DNA from: Pseudaminobacter soli (ex Li et al. 2025)
GTDB taxonomy: Bacteria; Pseudomonadota; Alphaproteobacteria; Rhizobiales; Rhizobiaceae
DNA length: 64,000 nucleotides
Direction: 5' to 3'
Assembly (NCBI RefSeq): GCF_029892515.1
Contig: NZ_JARXVF010000001.1
Coordinates: forward strand, 2,046,001 to 2,110,000
The notes under the pieces: generated by a model
Databases searched by the model: none
The model's input: only the letters and a program-made list of their open reading frames with translations
Told to the model about the DNA's origin: nothing
Shown: one piece after another, positions 33,447 through 41,580 of the stretch
How positions within the stretch are numbered: the first letter of the stretch is position 1
How the letters are laid out: each line of letters opens with the position of its first letter
Translations under genes and position numbers: made by a program

Positions 33447-34667
33447 TTAGCGGCGGTCGCGGGCCGCCAGCGTGCGCAGGCGCAGCGCGTTGAGCTTGAT
33501 GAAGCCTGCGGCGTCCTTCTGGTCGTAGGCGCCCTGGTCGTCCTCGAAGGTGACCAGCTTGTCCGAGTAGAGCGACTTTGCGCTCTCGCGGCCGATGACC
33601 ATGACATTGCCCTTGTAGAGCTTAAGCGTCACTTCGCCCTCGACGTTCTTCTGGCTGAGGTCGATCGCCGCCTGCAGCATCTCGCGCTCCGGCGAGAACC
33701 AGAAGCCGTAGTAGATGAGCTCGGCATAGCGCGGCATCAGCTCGTCCTTGAGGTGGGCTGCGCCGCGGTCGAGCGTGATCGACTCGATGGCGCGGTGCGC
33801 GGCCAGCAGGATCGTGCCGCCCGGCGTTTCGTAGACGCCGCGGCTCTTCATGCCGACGAAGCGGTTTTCCACCAGGTCGAGGCGGCCGATGCCATTGTCG
33901 CGGCCGTACTCGTTGAGCTTGGCGAGCAGCGTCGCAGGCGAAAGACGCTCGCCATTGATCGACACGGCGTCGCCCTTTTCAAAGCCGATCTTGATGATGG
34001 TCGCCTTGTCGGGGGCTGCCTCGGGCGAAATGGTGCGCATGTGCACATATTCCGGCGCTTCCTGTGCCGGGTCTTCCAGCACCTTGCCCTCGGAGGAGGA
34101 GTGCAGCAGGTTGGCGTCGACGGAGAACGGCGCCTCGCCCTTCTTGTCCTTGGCCACCGGAATCTGGTGCTGTTCGGCGAATTCGAGCAGATGCGTGCGG
34201 CTCTTGAACGACCAGTCGCGCCACGGCGCGATGATCTTGATGTCGGGGTTCAGCGCATAGGCCGAAAGCTCGAAGCGTACCTGGTCGTTGCCCTTGCCGG
34301 TGGCGCCATGGGCGATGGCGTCGGCGCCGGTCTTCTTCGCGATCTCGATGAGATGCTTGGAGATCAGCGGACGTGCGATCGAGGTGCCGAGCAGGTAGAC
34401 GCCTTCATAGACCGCGTTGGCGCGGAACATCGGGAAGACGAAATCGCGCACGAATTCCTCGCGCACGTCCTCGATGAAGATCTCCTTGATGCCGAGCATC
34501 TCGGCCTTCTTGCGAGCCGGCTCGAGCTCCTCGCCCTGGCCGAGGTCGGCGGTGAAGGTCACGACCTCCGCGCCCAGCTCAGTCTGCAGCCACTTCAGGA
34601 TGATGGAGGTGTCGAGACCGCCGGAATAGGCGAGCACGACCTTTTTCACGTCTTTCCACTTGGACAT
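33447..34667 (-). CDS. argG: Argininosuccinate synthase
   Basis: Joins citrulline and aspartate with ATP to argininosuccinate in arginine synthesis. The 406 residues begin [21 protein letters not shown] with the PP-loop SGGLDTS (15-21). They continue with [48 protein letters not shown] and the aspartate/citrulline-binding [22 protein letters not shown]-type region. The length is typical. It is divergent from the LysE-family gene with a 168-bp gap. A basic amino acid exporter next to an arginine gene could be functionally meaningful. Confidence 0.97.
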   Translation of the reverse strand: MSKWKDVKKVVLAYSGGLDTSIILKWLQTELGAEVVTFTADLGQGEELEPARKKAEMLGIKEIFIEDVREEFVRDFVFPMFRANAVYEGVYLLGTSIARPLISKHLIEIAKKTGADAIAHGATGKGNDQVRFELSAYALNPDIKIIAPWRDWSFKSRTHLLEFAEQHQIPVAKDKKGEAPFSVDANLLHSSSEGKVLEDPAQEAPEYVHMRTISPEAAPDKATIIKIGFEKGDAVSINGERLSPATLLAKLNEYGRDNGIGRLDLVENRFVGMKSRGVYETPGGTILLAAHRAIESITLDRGAAHLKDELMPRYAELIYYGFWFSPEREMLQAAIDLSQKNVEGEVTLKLYKGNVMVIGRESAKSLYSDKLVTFEDDQGAYDQKDAAGFIKLNALRLRTLAARDRR

Positions 34668-34835
34668 AGTCGATCCGGTTCCCTTTGCCTGTGCCGCCCT
34701 TGCGGCACCGCGCTTCCGGCGGCACTTTTATGCAGGAACCGCGATGCGGGCAAGCTTGTCCGCGCCTGCTTTAGTGCTGGTACGGCCGGAGGCTTTCAAC
34801 TATTTTGCGCTATCCTCAGCCGAGCCTGCAAGAAA

Positions 34836-35477
34836 ATGTCCTTCGTCCCGGAAGTCGCCGTCGTCCTGCAATTCGCAGTCGCCACCTTTATCATCGCAAT
34901 TACGCCCGGACCGGACATGACGCTGTTTGTCGGGCGCGCGCTTGCGGAGGGACGCGTCGCCGGCTTTGCCTGCATGTTCGGCGCCTTCACCGGCATCGTC
35001 ATCCACACCTCGCTGGTGGCGCTCGGCCTGTCGGCGCTGATCGTAGCCTCGCCGCAGGCCTTCATGGCGCTCAAGGTCGGCGGTGCCGGCTATCTGGTGT
35101 GGCTGGCCTGGAACGCGATCCGCAACGGCTCCGCCTTCTCGCCCGAGACGGTCAAGCGCGCGCCGCGCACGCTGTTCCAGAACTGGGCGACTGGCCTGGG
35201 CATCAACCTGCTCAACCCGAAGATCATCCTGTTTTTCATGACTTTCCTGCCGCAGTTCGTCTCGGCGAATGATCCGCACGCGCCGGGCAAGCTGTTCTTC
35301 CTGGGCATGCTGTTCATCCCGCTGTCGCTGCCGCTCACTGCGCCCATGGTGATCGCAGCCGACAAATTCGCGGCCCTGCTCAAGAAGAGCCCGCGCGTGA
35401 CGCGCATTGTCGACTATCTGTTCGCCGGCGTCTTTTCCGCCTTCGCGCTGAGGATCATCACGGCGCAGGCGCGCTAA
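34836..35477 (+). CDS. LysE/RhtB family amino acid exporter
   Basis: A 213-residue, six-helix inner-membrane translocator. The family motif AITPGPDMTLFVGRALAEGRVAGFACMFGAFTGI lies in the first helices, and NPKIILFFMTFLPQFV is the second conserved block. Substrates in the family are amino acids such as threonine, homoserine or lysine; which one applies here is unknown. The ATG at 34836 gives the usual MSFVPEVAVVLQFAVATF start. The frame extends far upstream antisense to argG, which is discarded. It ends 3 nt before the convergent membrane-protein gene. Confidence 0.92.
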   Translation: MSFVPEVAVVLQFAVATFIIAITPGPDMTLFVGRALAEGRVAGFACMFGAFTGIVIHTSLVALGLSALIVASPQAFMALKVGGAGYLVWLAWNAIRNGSAFSPETVKRAPRTLFQNWATGLGINLLNPKIILFFMTFLPQFVSANDPHAPGKLFFLGMLFIPLSLPLTAPMVIAADKFAALLKKSPRVTRIVDYLFAGVFSAFALRIITAQAR

Positions 35478-35480
35478 CAC

Positions 35481-35972
35481 CTACGGCAGCTGTACGTCCT
35501 GCTGCCAGTTCCCGGCTGAGCGGCCGGCGATCAGCCAGTAGACGATGCCGCCGATCAGCCCGGCGCCAAGGAGCAGCAGAGACGTGCGCGGCTCCTCGAA
35601 TGGCGGCCAGTAGGCCTCGAAGTCGTTTGCTTCGAAGCGGCCCAGCCAGAAATTGCCGTTTGCGAGCAGCGCCCCGACCACCACAAGGGCTGCGGCGCCG
35701 CCGCTCAGCGCATGGGTGAGCCAGTCGCGCTTGCCGAGAAATTCGGTGATGAAGATCGCCACTATGGCCGGGAAGAACGCGTAATAGGCGACGAACAGCG
35801 CCGTGAAGGGAATGGTGAAGACCAGCGAAGCGGTGGCGACCGGATCGCTCGGCTCGGCCCCCAGAGCGCCGAGCGCCAGGACGTTGATGAAGGCGCTCGC
35901 GGCAAGCGACGCGCCGATATAGCCCAGAAGGATGATCGCCAGCCGGAAGATGAGGGCCAGCACCTTGCTCAC
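35481..35972 (-). CDS. Conserved four-helix membrane protein of unknown function
   Basis: 163 residues with four predicted transmembrane helices (about 5-33, 45-79, 87-105, 129-149). There is a short soluble stretch ([27 protein letters not shown]) before the last helix and a C-terminal cytoplasmic or periplasmic tail. No enzymatic motif is seen. The start is GTG at 35972, overlapping the rlmN stop (GTGA), so it is translated from the rlmN message. Conservation is suggested by this coupling and by clean codon use; no family name is recognised. Confidence 0.75.
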   Translation of the reverse strand: MSKVLALIFRLAIILLGYIGASLAASAFINVLALGALGAEPSDPVATASLVFTIPFTALFVAYYAFFPAIVAIFITEFLGKRDWLTHALSGGAAALVVVGALLANGNFWLGRFEANDFEAYWPPFEEPRTSLLLLGAGLIGGIVYWLIAGRSAGNWQQDVQLP

Positions 35973-37201
35973 GCTTCGCCGTGCCCCGCGATCATCATGG
36001 CCTCGAGCGCCAGGCGCTCGGACTTCTTCAGGCGCTCAGACTCCGACTTCAGCTGGCCGCAGGCGGCCAGAATGTCGCGGCCGCGCGGGGTGCGGATCGG
36101 CGAGGCGTAGCCGGCCGCATTGATGTAGTCGGCGAATTTTTCGATCTGCTCCCAGTCCGAGCACTGGTAGTTCGAGCCCGGCCACGGGTTGAACGGGATC
36201 AGGTTGATCTTGGCGGGAATGCCCTTCAGCAGCTGAACCAGAGCCTTGGCGTCTTCGAGACTGTCGTTGACGTCCTTCAGCATCACATATTCGAAGGTGA
36301 TGCGGCGCGCATTGGACAGGCCCGGATATTCCCGGCAGGCCTTCATCAGTTCCTTGAGCGGGAACTTCTTGTTGATCGGCACGAGCAGGTCGCGCAGGTC
36401 GTCATTGGTGGCGTGCAGCGAGATCGCCAGCATGACGCCGATTTCCTCGCCGGTACGATAGATCTCCGGCACGACGCCGGAGGTGGAGAGCGTGATGCGG
36501 CGCTTCGACAGTGCAAGACCGTCGCCGTCGGAGGCGATCAGCAGCGCCTTCTTGACGGCATCGAAATTGTAGAGCGGCTCGCCCATGCCCATCATGACGA
36601 TGTTGGACACCTTGCGCCCTTCGCTCGGCACGATGGCGCCGGCCGGCGTGTCGCGGTCGGGGAAGTCGCCCAGGCGGTCACGCGCGGAAAGAAGCTGGGC
36701 GAGGATTTCCTCGGCGGTGAGGTTGCGCACCAGCTTCTGCGTGCCGGTGTGGCAGAAGGAGCAGGTCAGCGTGCAGCCGACCTGGGACGAGATGCACAGC
36801 GTGCCCCGGCCTTCCTCGGGAATGTAGACGGTCTCGATCTCCACCGGACGACCGGCACCGCGCGGCGGGAAGCGGAACAGCCACTTGCGCGTGCCGTCGT
36901 TGGAAATCTGCTCCTCGACGATTTCAGGCCGCGAAATCGCAAAGTGCTCAGCGAGAGCGGCGCGCAAATCCTTGGAGATGTTGAACATATGCGCGAAGTC
37001 GGACACGCCGCGCACATAGAGCCAGTGCCAGAGCTGCTGCACGCGCATCTTGGCCTGTCTTTCCGGCACGACGCCGGTGGCGACAAGTGCTTCGGCCATT
37101 TCAGCGCGCGTCAGGCCGATCAGCGAGGGCTTCTCCGGCGCGGTGCTGGGGCGCAATGCGTTGCGTGTGCTGTCGGCAGTGAGATCGAGCGAAAAGGCCA
37201 T
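35969..37201 (-). CDS. rlmN: Dual-specificity rRNA/tRNA methyltransferase RlmN
   Basis: Radical-SAM enzyme that methylates C2 of A2503 in 23S rRNA and A37 in some tRNAs. The 4Fe-4S motif is [19 protein letters not shown] (CxxxCxxC). [18 protein letters not shown], the [10 protein letters not shown] stretch and the conserved C-terminal cysteine in [18 protein letters not shown] are present. At 410 residues it is somewhat long at the N-terminus. The ATG at 37201 (MAFSLDL) is preferred; the upstream extension is unsupported. It is followed by a membrane protein gene overlapping by 4 nt. Confidence 0.96.
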   Translation of the reverse strand: MAFSLDLTADSTRNALRPSTAPEKPSLIGLTRAEMAEALVATGVVPERQAKMRVQQLWHWLYVRGVSDFAHMFNISKDLRAALAEHFAISRPEIVEEQISNDGTRKWLFRFPPRGAGRPVEIETVYIPEEGRGTLCISSQVGCTLTCSFCHTGTQKLVRNLTAEEILAQLLSARDRLGDFPDRDTPAGAIVPSEGRKVSNIVMMGMGEPLYNFDAVKKALLIASDGDGLALSKRRITLSTSGVVPEIYRTGEEIGVMLAISLHATNDDLRDLLVPINKKFPLKELMKACREYPGLSNARRITFEYVMLKDVNDSLEDAKALVQLLKGIPAKINLIPFNPWPGSNYQCSDWEQIEKFADYINAAGYASPIRTPRGRDILAACGQLKSESERLKKSERLALEAMMIAGHGEA

Positions 37202-37424
37202 GGTATCGGAATTTCTGGAGTTTTGGGCAGCCGCCTTCAAGCGGTCCGAAAGGCGCACATATCACGACTTGGCGCCCGCGTCACGGTCTGTGAGATGGTG
37301 TTGTCGGAATGCCATTCCAAGTGCGCAAGCGTTTTGCGGTACTTCGGCGCCGATTGTCACCCTCGAAATGACCGGCAACCACGACAATGTCACGAGGTCG
37401 CCGCGCAGCCTGCCTGAAACGAAA

Positions 37425-37450
37425 AAGGCCGGATCGGCTGATCCGGCCTT
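37425..37450 (-). terminator. Intrinsic terminator after the IalB gene
   Basis: AAGGCCGGATC-GGCT-GATCCGGCCTT, an 11-bp perfect stem. On the minus strand it is followed by TTTC after a T run, 24 nt downstream of the IalB-like stop. Confidence 0.88.
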
Positions 37451-37473
37451 CGAAGAACCCGGAAAGCTTGCGA

Positions 37474-37977
37474 TTACTTGCAGGCCGCGATCGACTGGAG
37501 CGCCGCCGAAATACCCTTCAGCGAGAAGGTGTAGCTGGTCGGGTTGCCGCGGCCGGACTTGGCCGAAATCTTCATGTCGGCGCCGGTCTTCATGGCCGCG
37601 ATCAGCAGCGGCTCCTCGGCGGCGTTTTCCACCCAGGCCGACTTGCCGCGCGTGAACATGGCGAAGCTCTTGTCGCCGACGGTGACCGTTACCTTCGAGT
37701 TTGCCTGCAGGTCGTAGGAGGCGATGAACTGCGGCTCATACGAAACCGACTGCCCGGGACGCTGGCTGACGAAGAAGAAGATGTCGCCGTGGTCGAGCGT
37801 TGCCGGCTGCTTGTCGGTCGGAACCGTCAGAACGTAGCAAACCTTGCCGGTATTGGCCTGATAGCTATAGGTGCCCCATGCATTGTGCTGGCCGATCTTG
37901 GTGGCCGACTGGGCGAGCGAGGGGGCGGCGCTGGAAACCAGAAACAGGCTCGAAGCGAGAGCAATGAATGGGCGCAT
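37474..37977 (-). CDS. Invasion-associated locus B (IalB) family protein
   Basis: A 167-residue periplasmic protein named for Bartonella IalB. Signal peptide residues 1-23 (LASSLFLVSSAAPSLAQ) are followed by an IalB core: WGTYSYQANTGKVCYVLTVPTDKQPATLDHGDIFFFVSQRPGQSVSYEPQFIASYDLQANSKVTVTVGDKSFAMF. In Bartonella the family is linked to erythrocyte invasion, but it is widespread in free-living rhizobia, where its role is unclear. The ATG at 37977 fits the signal peptide. It is a single gene with its own terminator. Confidence 0.88.
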   Translation of the reverse strand: MRPFIALASSLFLVSSAAPSLAQSATKIGQHNAWGTYSYQANTGKVCYVLTVPTDKQPATLDHGDIFFFVSQRPGQSVSYEPQFIASYDLQANSKVTVTVGDKSFAMFTRGKSAWVENAAEEPLLIAAMKTGADMKISAKSGRGNPTSYTFSLKGISAALQSIAACK

Positions 37978-38275
37978 TGTTTTTAGGTTCCCTGTTCCTT
38001 GCAGTATGCGGGGAGCGGGCAGATTCGCGCTGCCCGGTTGGTTCATTTTGATTTAATCTGGGTTACCAAAGCGTGAATGGATCTGAAAGAGGTTCATTTT
38101 CGCCATGGTATCGCCGCTATTCGCAGACCCCTGAAATAGGGGAAAGCACCGTCCCTGATGAGGTTGAACGGCAGGAAAACGGCAAGAATTTGACTGTTTG
38201 CACAAGCTTGCAATGTCCGTGCCAACTAACGTAGCGGCGCGGACGGGGCGATCTTTGCCGACCCTGCGGCAGCAC

Positions 38276-38629
38276 TCATTGAAGGCCGGCCAACGCTTCC
38301 CTGGCGGCTTCCCGATGAGCCGGCGTAATGTTACCGCGGACGGCGGCCAGAGCGGCCGCCAGCACCGCGATGTCGTCGGTGAAGCCGATGCCGAGGAAGA
38401 CGTCCGGAATGGCATCGAAGGGCATGACGAAATAGGCGAGTGCGGCCAGCAATATGCCTTTCGCCTTCAGCGGCGTCTGCTTGTCCATGGCGCAATAATA
38501 GCCGGCGACCACTTCCTCCATGAAGGGAATGTGGCTCGCCGCACGCTTTGCGGTGCGCCAGAATTTGTCGCGCACCTTCTTTTCGTCGCGCGCAAAATCA
38601 TGGCTTTCGAAATCTCCGGCCTTGGCCAT
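38276..38629 (-). CDS. YkvA/DUF1232 family protein
   Basis: A 117-residue protein with the DUF1232 core: PLKAKGILLAALAYFVMPFDAIPDVFLGIGFTDDIAVLAAALAAVRGNI, where YFxxPxDxIPD is the family signature and lies next to a hydrophobic helix. A membrane association is possible. The function is unknown. GGAGAG lies 5 nt before the ATG at 38629. It follows the pterin dehydratase gene by 55 nt on the same strand and is probably co-transcribed with it. Confidence 0.87.
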   Translation of the reverse strand: MAKAGDFESHDFARDEKKVRDKFWRTAKRAASHIPFMEEVVAGYYCAMDKQTPLKAKGILLAALAYFVMPFDAIPDVFLGIGFTDDIAVLAAALAAVRGNITPAHREAAREALAGLQ

Positions 38630-38684
38630 TTGGTCTCTCCTGTCGCGGCGACATGTGGGAAGATCGAGGGCCGGGCGCAAGATT

Positions 38685-38981
38685 TCAGGGACGGGCGAAG
38701 CCGTCCATCCGGCCGGCAAGCTCGAAGTCGAGGCGGCTGAGGCCGCCCGTGGCGTGGGTGGTCAGCGTCACGTCGACCGTCTTGAAGACATTCGACCATT
38801 CCGGGTGATGGTCCAGCGTTTCGGCGGCCATCGCCGTGCGCGTCATGAAGGCGAAGGCTTCGCTGAAATCGCTGAAGACGAACTTCTTCGAAATCGCGGT
38901 GCCGTTGCGGTCGAGCGTCCAGCCGTCGAGCGCGGCGAGCGCCTCTGCGACCGCGGCCGGGTCAAGTTTCTGTCTCGTCAT
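38685..38981 (-). CDS. phhB: 4a-hydroxytetrahydrobiopterin dehydratase (PCD/DCoH family)
   Basis: A 98-residue pterin-4a-carbinolamine dehydratase that recycles the pterin cofactor of aromatic amino acid hydroxylases. The active-site signature is DHHPEWSNVFKTVDVTLTTHATGGLS, with H58, H59 and P60, and the opening LDGWTLDRNGTAISKKFVFSDFSEAFAFM is canonical. No phenylalanine hydroxylase gene is nearby, so the physiological partner is not visible; moonlighting roles are known for the family. The symbol is assigned by family. Confidence 0.9.
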   Translation of the reverse strand: MTRQKLDPAAVAEALAALDGWTLDRNGTAISKKFVFSDFSEAFAFMTRTAMAAETLDHHPEWSNVFKTVDVTLTTHATGGLSRLDFELAGRMDGFARP

Positions 38982-39033
38982 GCGCGCATCCGTGCTATCG
39001 GGCTTGGGTTGTCTCGATCATAGCGTCCCGATC

Positions 39034-39552
39034 ATGCCCGCAAAGCCCGAAACGTCCGTTCTCTTCGTCTGCCTCGGCAATATCTGCCGTTCGCCGCTGG
39101 CGGAGGGCGTGTTCCGGGCAGTCTGCACCGAGCGAGGAGTGGAAAGCGCCGTCCTGCTCGATTCAGCCGGCACCGGCGGATGGCACGCAGGCTCCTCGCC
39201 CGATCCGCGCTCGATCGCCATTGCTGCGCATCACGGCATGGATATTTCGGGCCAGCGGGCGCGCAAGGTGGTGGCCGAGGACTTTGACCGCTTCGATCTC
39301 ATCCTCGGCATGGATCGCTCCAATGTCGACGATCTGCTTCGCATCGCGCCAGCGGAGGCGCGGCAAAAGATCCACCTATTCCTGGAATACGCCACCGGAA
39401 GGCGTGCGGATGTCCCCGACCCCTATTATGGCGGGCCCGAGGGATTCGCCGATGTCTATCGTATGGTCCGCAACGCGTCCGAAGCGCTGGCGGACAAATT
39501 GTTCGAGCGCGCAGAGGTGCCCGAGAGCGGCCAGGCCTCCTCGATGACGTAG
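39034..39552 (+). CDS. Low-molecular-weight protein-tyrosine phosphatase
   Basis: A 172-residue LMW-PTP of the ArsC/Wzb fold. The P-loop is VLFVCLGNICRSPLAEG (C13 nucleophile, R19), and the general acid is in VPDPYYGG (D129). Such enzymes dephosphorylate tyrosine kinases or arginine/tyrosine residues in exopolysaccharide or stress control. The ATG at 39034 fits the family start. The gene overlaps thpR by 97 nt, tail to tail; the overlap encodes the last C-terminal helix region of both proteins. Confidence 0.93.
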   Translation: MPAKPETSVLFVCLGNICRSPLAEGVFRAVCTERGVESAVLLDSAGTGGWHAGSSPDPRSIAIAAHHGMDISGQRARKVVAEDFDRFDLILGMDRSNVDDLLRIAPAEARQKIHLFLEYATGRRADVPDPYYGGPEGFADVYRMVRNASEALADKLFERAEVPESGQASSMT

Positions 39553-40052
39553 GGGCCGCCGCCGACGGAGTCGCGCGAGGACATCAGCACGAAGCGGCCG
39601 ACCTTGAACGGCACGGCCGAGAAGCCGCCATGCGCCGACAGGTACTTTGCCACATCGTGCGGACTGGGATTGCGCAGCCGCGCCAGCGTGACATGCGGCG
39701 AGAATTTGCGCGGATCGGCCGGAACGCCAAGGCGCTGGCAGATGCGCTCGATCTCGGCCTGGAGTGCCAGCAGGTCGGGCGATGGCGCGACACCGGCCCA
39801 CACCGCATGCGGCTTCTTGGAGCCGAAGGCGCCGACGCCGGAGAGTTCGAGATGGAAGGCCGGGCGCCGCACGCGGTCGAGCGCGCCGGCTATCTCGTCG
39901 GCAAGGTGGTTTTCGATGTCACCGATGAAGCGCAGGGTCAGGTGATAGTTTTCGACATCGATCCAACGAGCTCCCGGGAGACCTCCGCGCAGCAATGAAA
40001 GAGAAAGCGCTGCGTCGCGTGGAATTTCGAGGGCGGTGAACAATCGTGGCAT
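39456..40052 (-). CDS. thpR: RNA 2',3'-cyclic phosphodiesterase
   Basis: A 198-residue 2H phosphoesterase that opens 2',3'-cyclic phosphates on RNA ends. The two catalytic motifs are HLTL (H37) in YHLTLRFIGD and HVTL (H120) in FSPHVTLARL. It opens MPRLFTALEIPRDAAL as usual. The C-terminal extension after VLMSSRDSVGGGPYVIEEAWPL is coded within the LMW phosphatase overlap (39456-39552) and may be non-essential. The ATG at 40052 is chosen by homology. Confidence 0.93.
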   Translation of the reverse strand: MPRLFTALEIPRDAALSLSLLRGGLPGARWIDVENYHLTLRFIGDIENHLADEIAGALDRVRRPAFHLELSGVGAFGSKKPHAVWAGVAPSPDLLALQAEIERICQRLGVPADPRKFSPHVTLARLRNPSPHDVAKYLSAHGGFSAVPFKVGRFVLMSSRDSVGGGPYVIEEAWPLSGTSARSNNLSASASDALRTIR

Positions 40053-40167
40053 CGCTGCCTCCCCGAATCGAATTCTTGGTCCTAGCGAATCACCGATCAC
40101 CCGCAGGGGCAAGCCGTAATTCGCCCTTTCCACTCAACATGCGTTAATGACGATTTTCAGACTCTCA

Positions 40168-40809
40168 CTAGGAATTGTTCTGCTTGGCGGCGATCGTCTT
40201 CTCAACAAGCGGCAGCATGCGCTCGACCATGCGGTCCACGCCGGTGGCATTGGGGTGCATACCGTCGTCCAGCAGCGCGGTCTTGTCGGCCGCCACGCCA
40301 TCGAGGAAGAACGGATAGAGCGGCGCATCGTACTTCTTGGCCAGCGTCGGATAGATTGCGTCGAAGGCCTTGGCGTAGCCGTCGCCGAGATTGGGTGCGG
40401 CAAGCATGCCTGCAATCAGCACAGGAATGTTGCGCGCTTTCAGCTTGGCGATCATGGCGTCGAGGTTCTTCTCCGCGATCTCCGGCGACACGCCGCGCAG
40501 CATGTCGTTGGCGCCGAGTTCGAGGATCACCAGCTGCGTGCCGTCGGGGACCGACCAGTCGAGGCGCGCCAGGCCACCGCTCGTGGTATCGCCAGACACG
40601 CCCGCATTCGAGATCACGACATCGTGACCATTCTTGCGTAGCGCAGCCTCAAGCTTTTCAGGGAAGCTCTGGCCTGCATCGAGGCCGAACCCCGCCATCA
40701 GGCTGTCGCCGAAACCGACGATGCGAAAGGGATCGGCATTTGCCGGGGCAAGCATAAAAAGCGAGAAAAATGCGGCAAAAAGCGCTGAAATCAAATGTTT
40801 GAATGCCAT
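40168..40809 (-). CDS. tesA: Arylesterase / acyl-CoA thioesterase TesA-like (SGNH hydrolase)
   Basis: A 213-residue exported SGNH hydrolase. Signal peptide residues 1-25 (LFAAFFSLFMLAPANA) are followed by block I FGDSLMAGFGL (S36 nucleophile), block III LELGANDMLRG and block V LLDDGMHPNATG with the catalytic D/H. Multifunctional thioesterase, protease-I and lysophospholipase-L1 activities are known for TesA. It is divergent from an ABC ATPase/permease pair, the same arrangement as tesA-ybbA-ybbP in E. coli, which supports the call. Confidence 0.93.
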   Translation of the reverse strand: MAFKHLISALFAAFFSLFMLAPANADPFRIVGFGDSLMAGFGLDAGQSFPEKLEAALRKNGHDVVISNAGVSGDTTSGGLARLDWSVPDGTQLVILELGANDMLRGVSPEIAEKNLDAMIAKLKARNIPVLIAGMLAAPNLGDGYAKAFDAIYPTLAKKYDAPLYPFFLDGVAADKTALLDDGMHPNATGVDRMVERMLPLVEKTIAAKQNNS

Positions 40810-40870
40810 GACGCAAAACCCATATGACGAAAAATTCTGCCTATTCCCTCTCATATAGGACCGCAACGCC

Positions 40871-41569
40871 GTGACAGAAGCCGTCATCGACCTGAAGGAT
40901 GTATCCCTGACGCTGGGCCACGGCGCTTCCGCCGTACATGTGCTGAAGGGGGTCAGCCTTTCGGTGACGGCGGGTGAGGCGACCGGCATCGTCGGGCCGT
41001 CCGGCTCGGGAAAATCGACCCTGCTGATGGTTCTGGCGGGGCTCGAAGGGGTCGATGCTGGAACGGTGCGGATTGCCGGCGAACTGCTGAACGGCAAGAC
41101 CGAAGACCAGATCGCGGCGTTTCGCGGCCGCAATGTCGGCATCGTCTTCCAATCCTTCCACCTCATTCCCAACATGACCGCGCTGGAAAATGTCGCGGTG
41201 CCGCTCGAACTCGCTGGCCACCGCGACGCCTTCAAGGTTGCCGAGCGCGAGCTTGCCGCCGTCGGTCTCGCCGACCGGGTGACGCACTATCCGGGCGAAT
41301 TGTCGGGCGGCGAGCAGCAGCGCGTGGCGATCGCCCGCGCGCTGGCGCCGGAGCCGCGCATCCTGATCGCCGACGAGCCGACGGGCAATCTCGACCAGGC
41401 CACGGGGCGGCAGATTGCCGACCTGCTCTTCGCCAAGGCGAAGGAGCGCGACATGACGCTCGTTCTGGTCACGCATGATCCGGCACTTGCCGCCCGCTGC
41501 ACGCGCCAGGTTGCGATGCGCTCTGGCCGGATCGAGACCGAGCCGTCGCTTGCTGCCGTTTCGGCGTGA
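40871..41569 (+). CDS. ABC transporter ATP-binding protein, YbbA/LolD-like
   Basis: A 232-residue ATPase of the MacB/LolD class. Walker A is GPSGSGKS (42-49), followed by the Q-loop in VFQSFHLIPNMTALENV, the signature LSGGEQQR, Walker B ILIADEPTGNLD and the switch histidine in LVTHD. The start is GTG at 40871. Its stop overlaps a GTG in front of the permease gene. With the large permease it probably forms a mechanotransmission-type complex for lipid or lipoprotein handling; the substrate is not known. It is divergent from tesA with a 61-bp gap. Confidence 0.93.
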   Translation: MTEAVIDLKDVSLTLGHGASAVHVLKGVSLSVTAGEATGIVGPSGSGKSTLLMVLAGLEGVDAGTVRIAGELLNGKTEDQIAAFRGRNVGIVFQSFHLIPNMTALENVAVPLELAGHRDAFKVAERELAAVGLADRVTHYPGELSGGEQQRVAIARALAPEPRILIADEPTGNLDQATGRQIADLLFAKAKERDMTLVLVTHDPALAARCTRQVAMRSGRIETEPSLAAVSA

Positions 41570-41580
41570 GGCGGCCGCTC

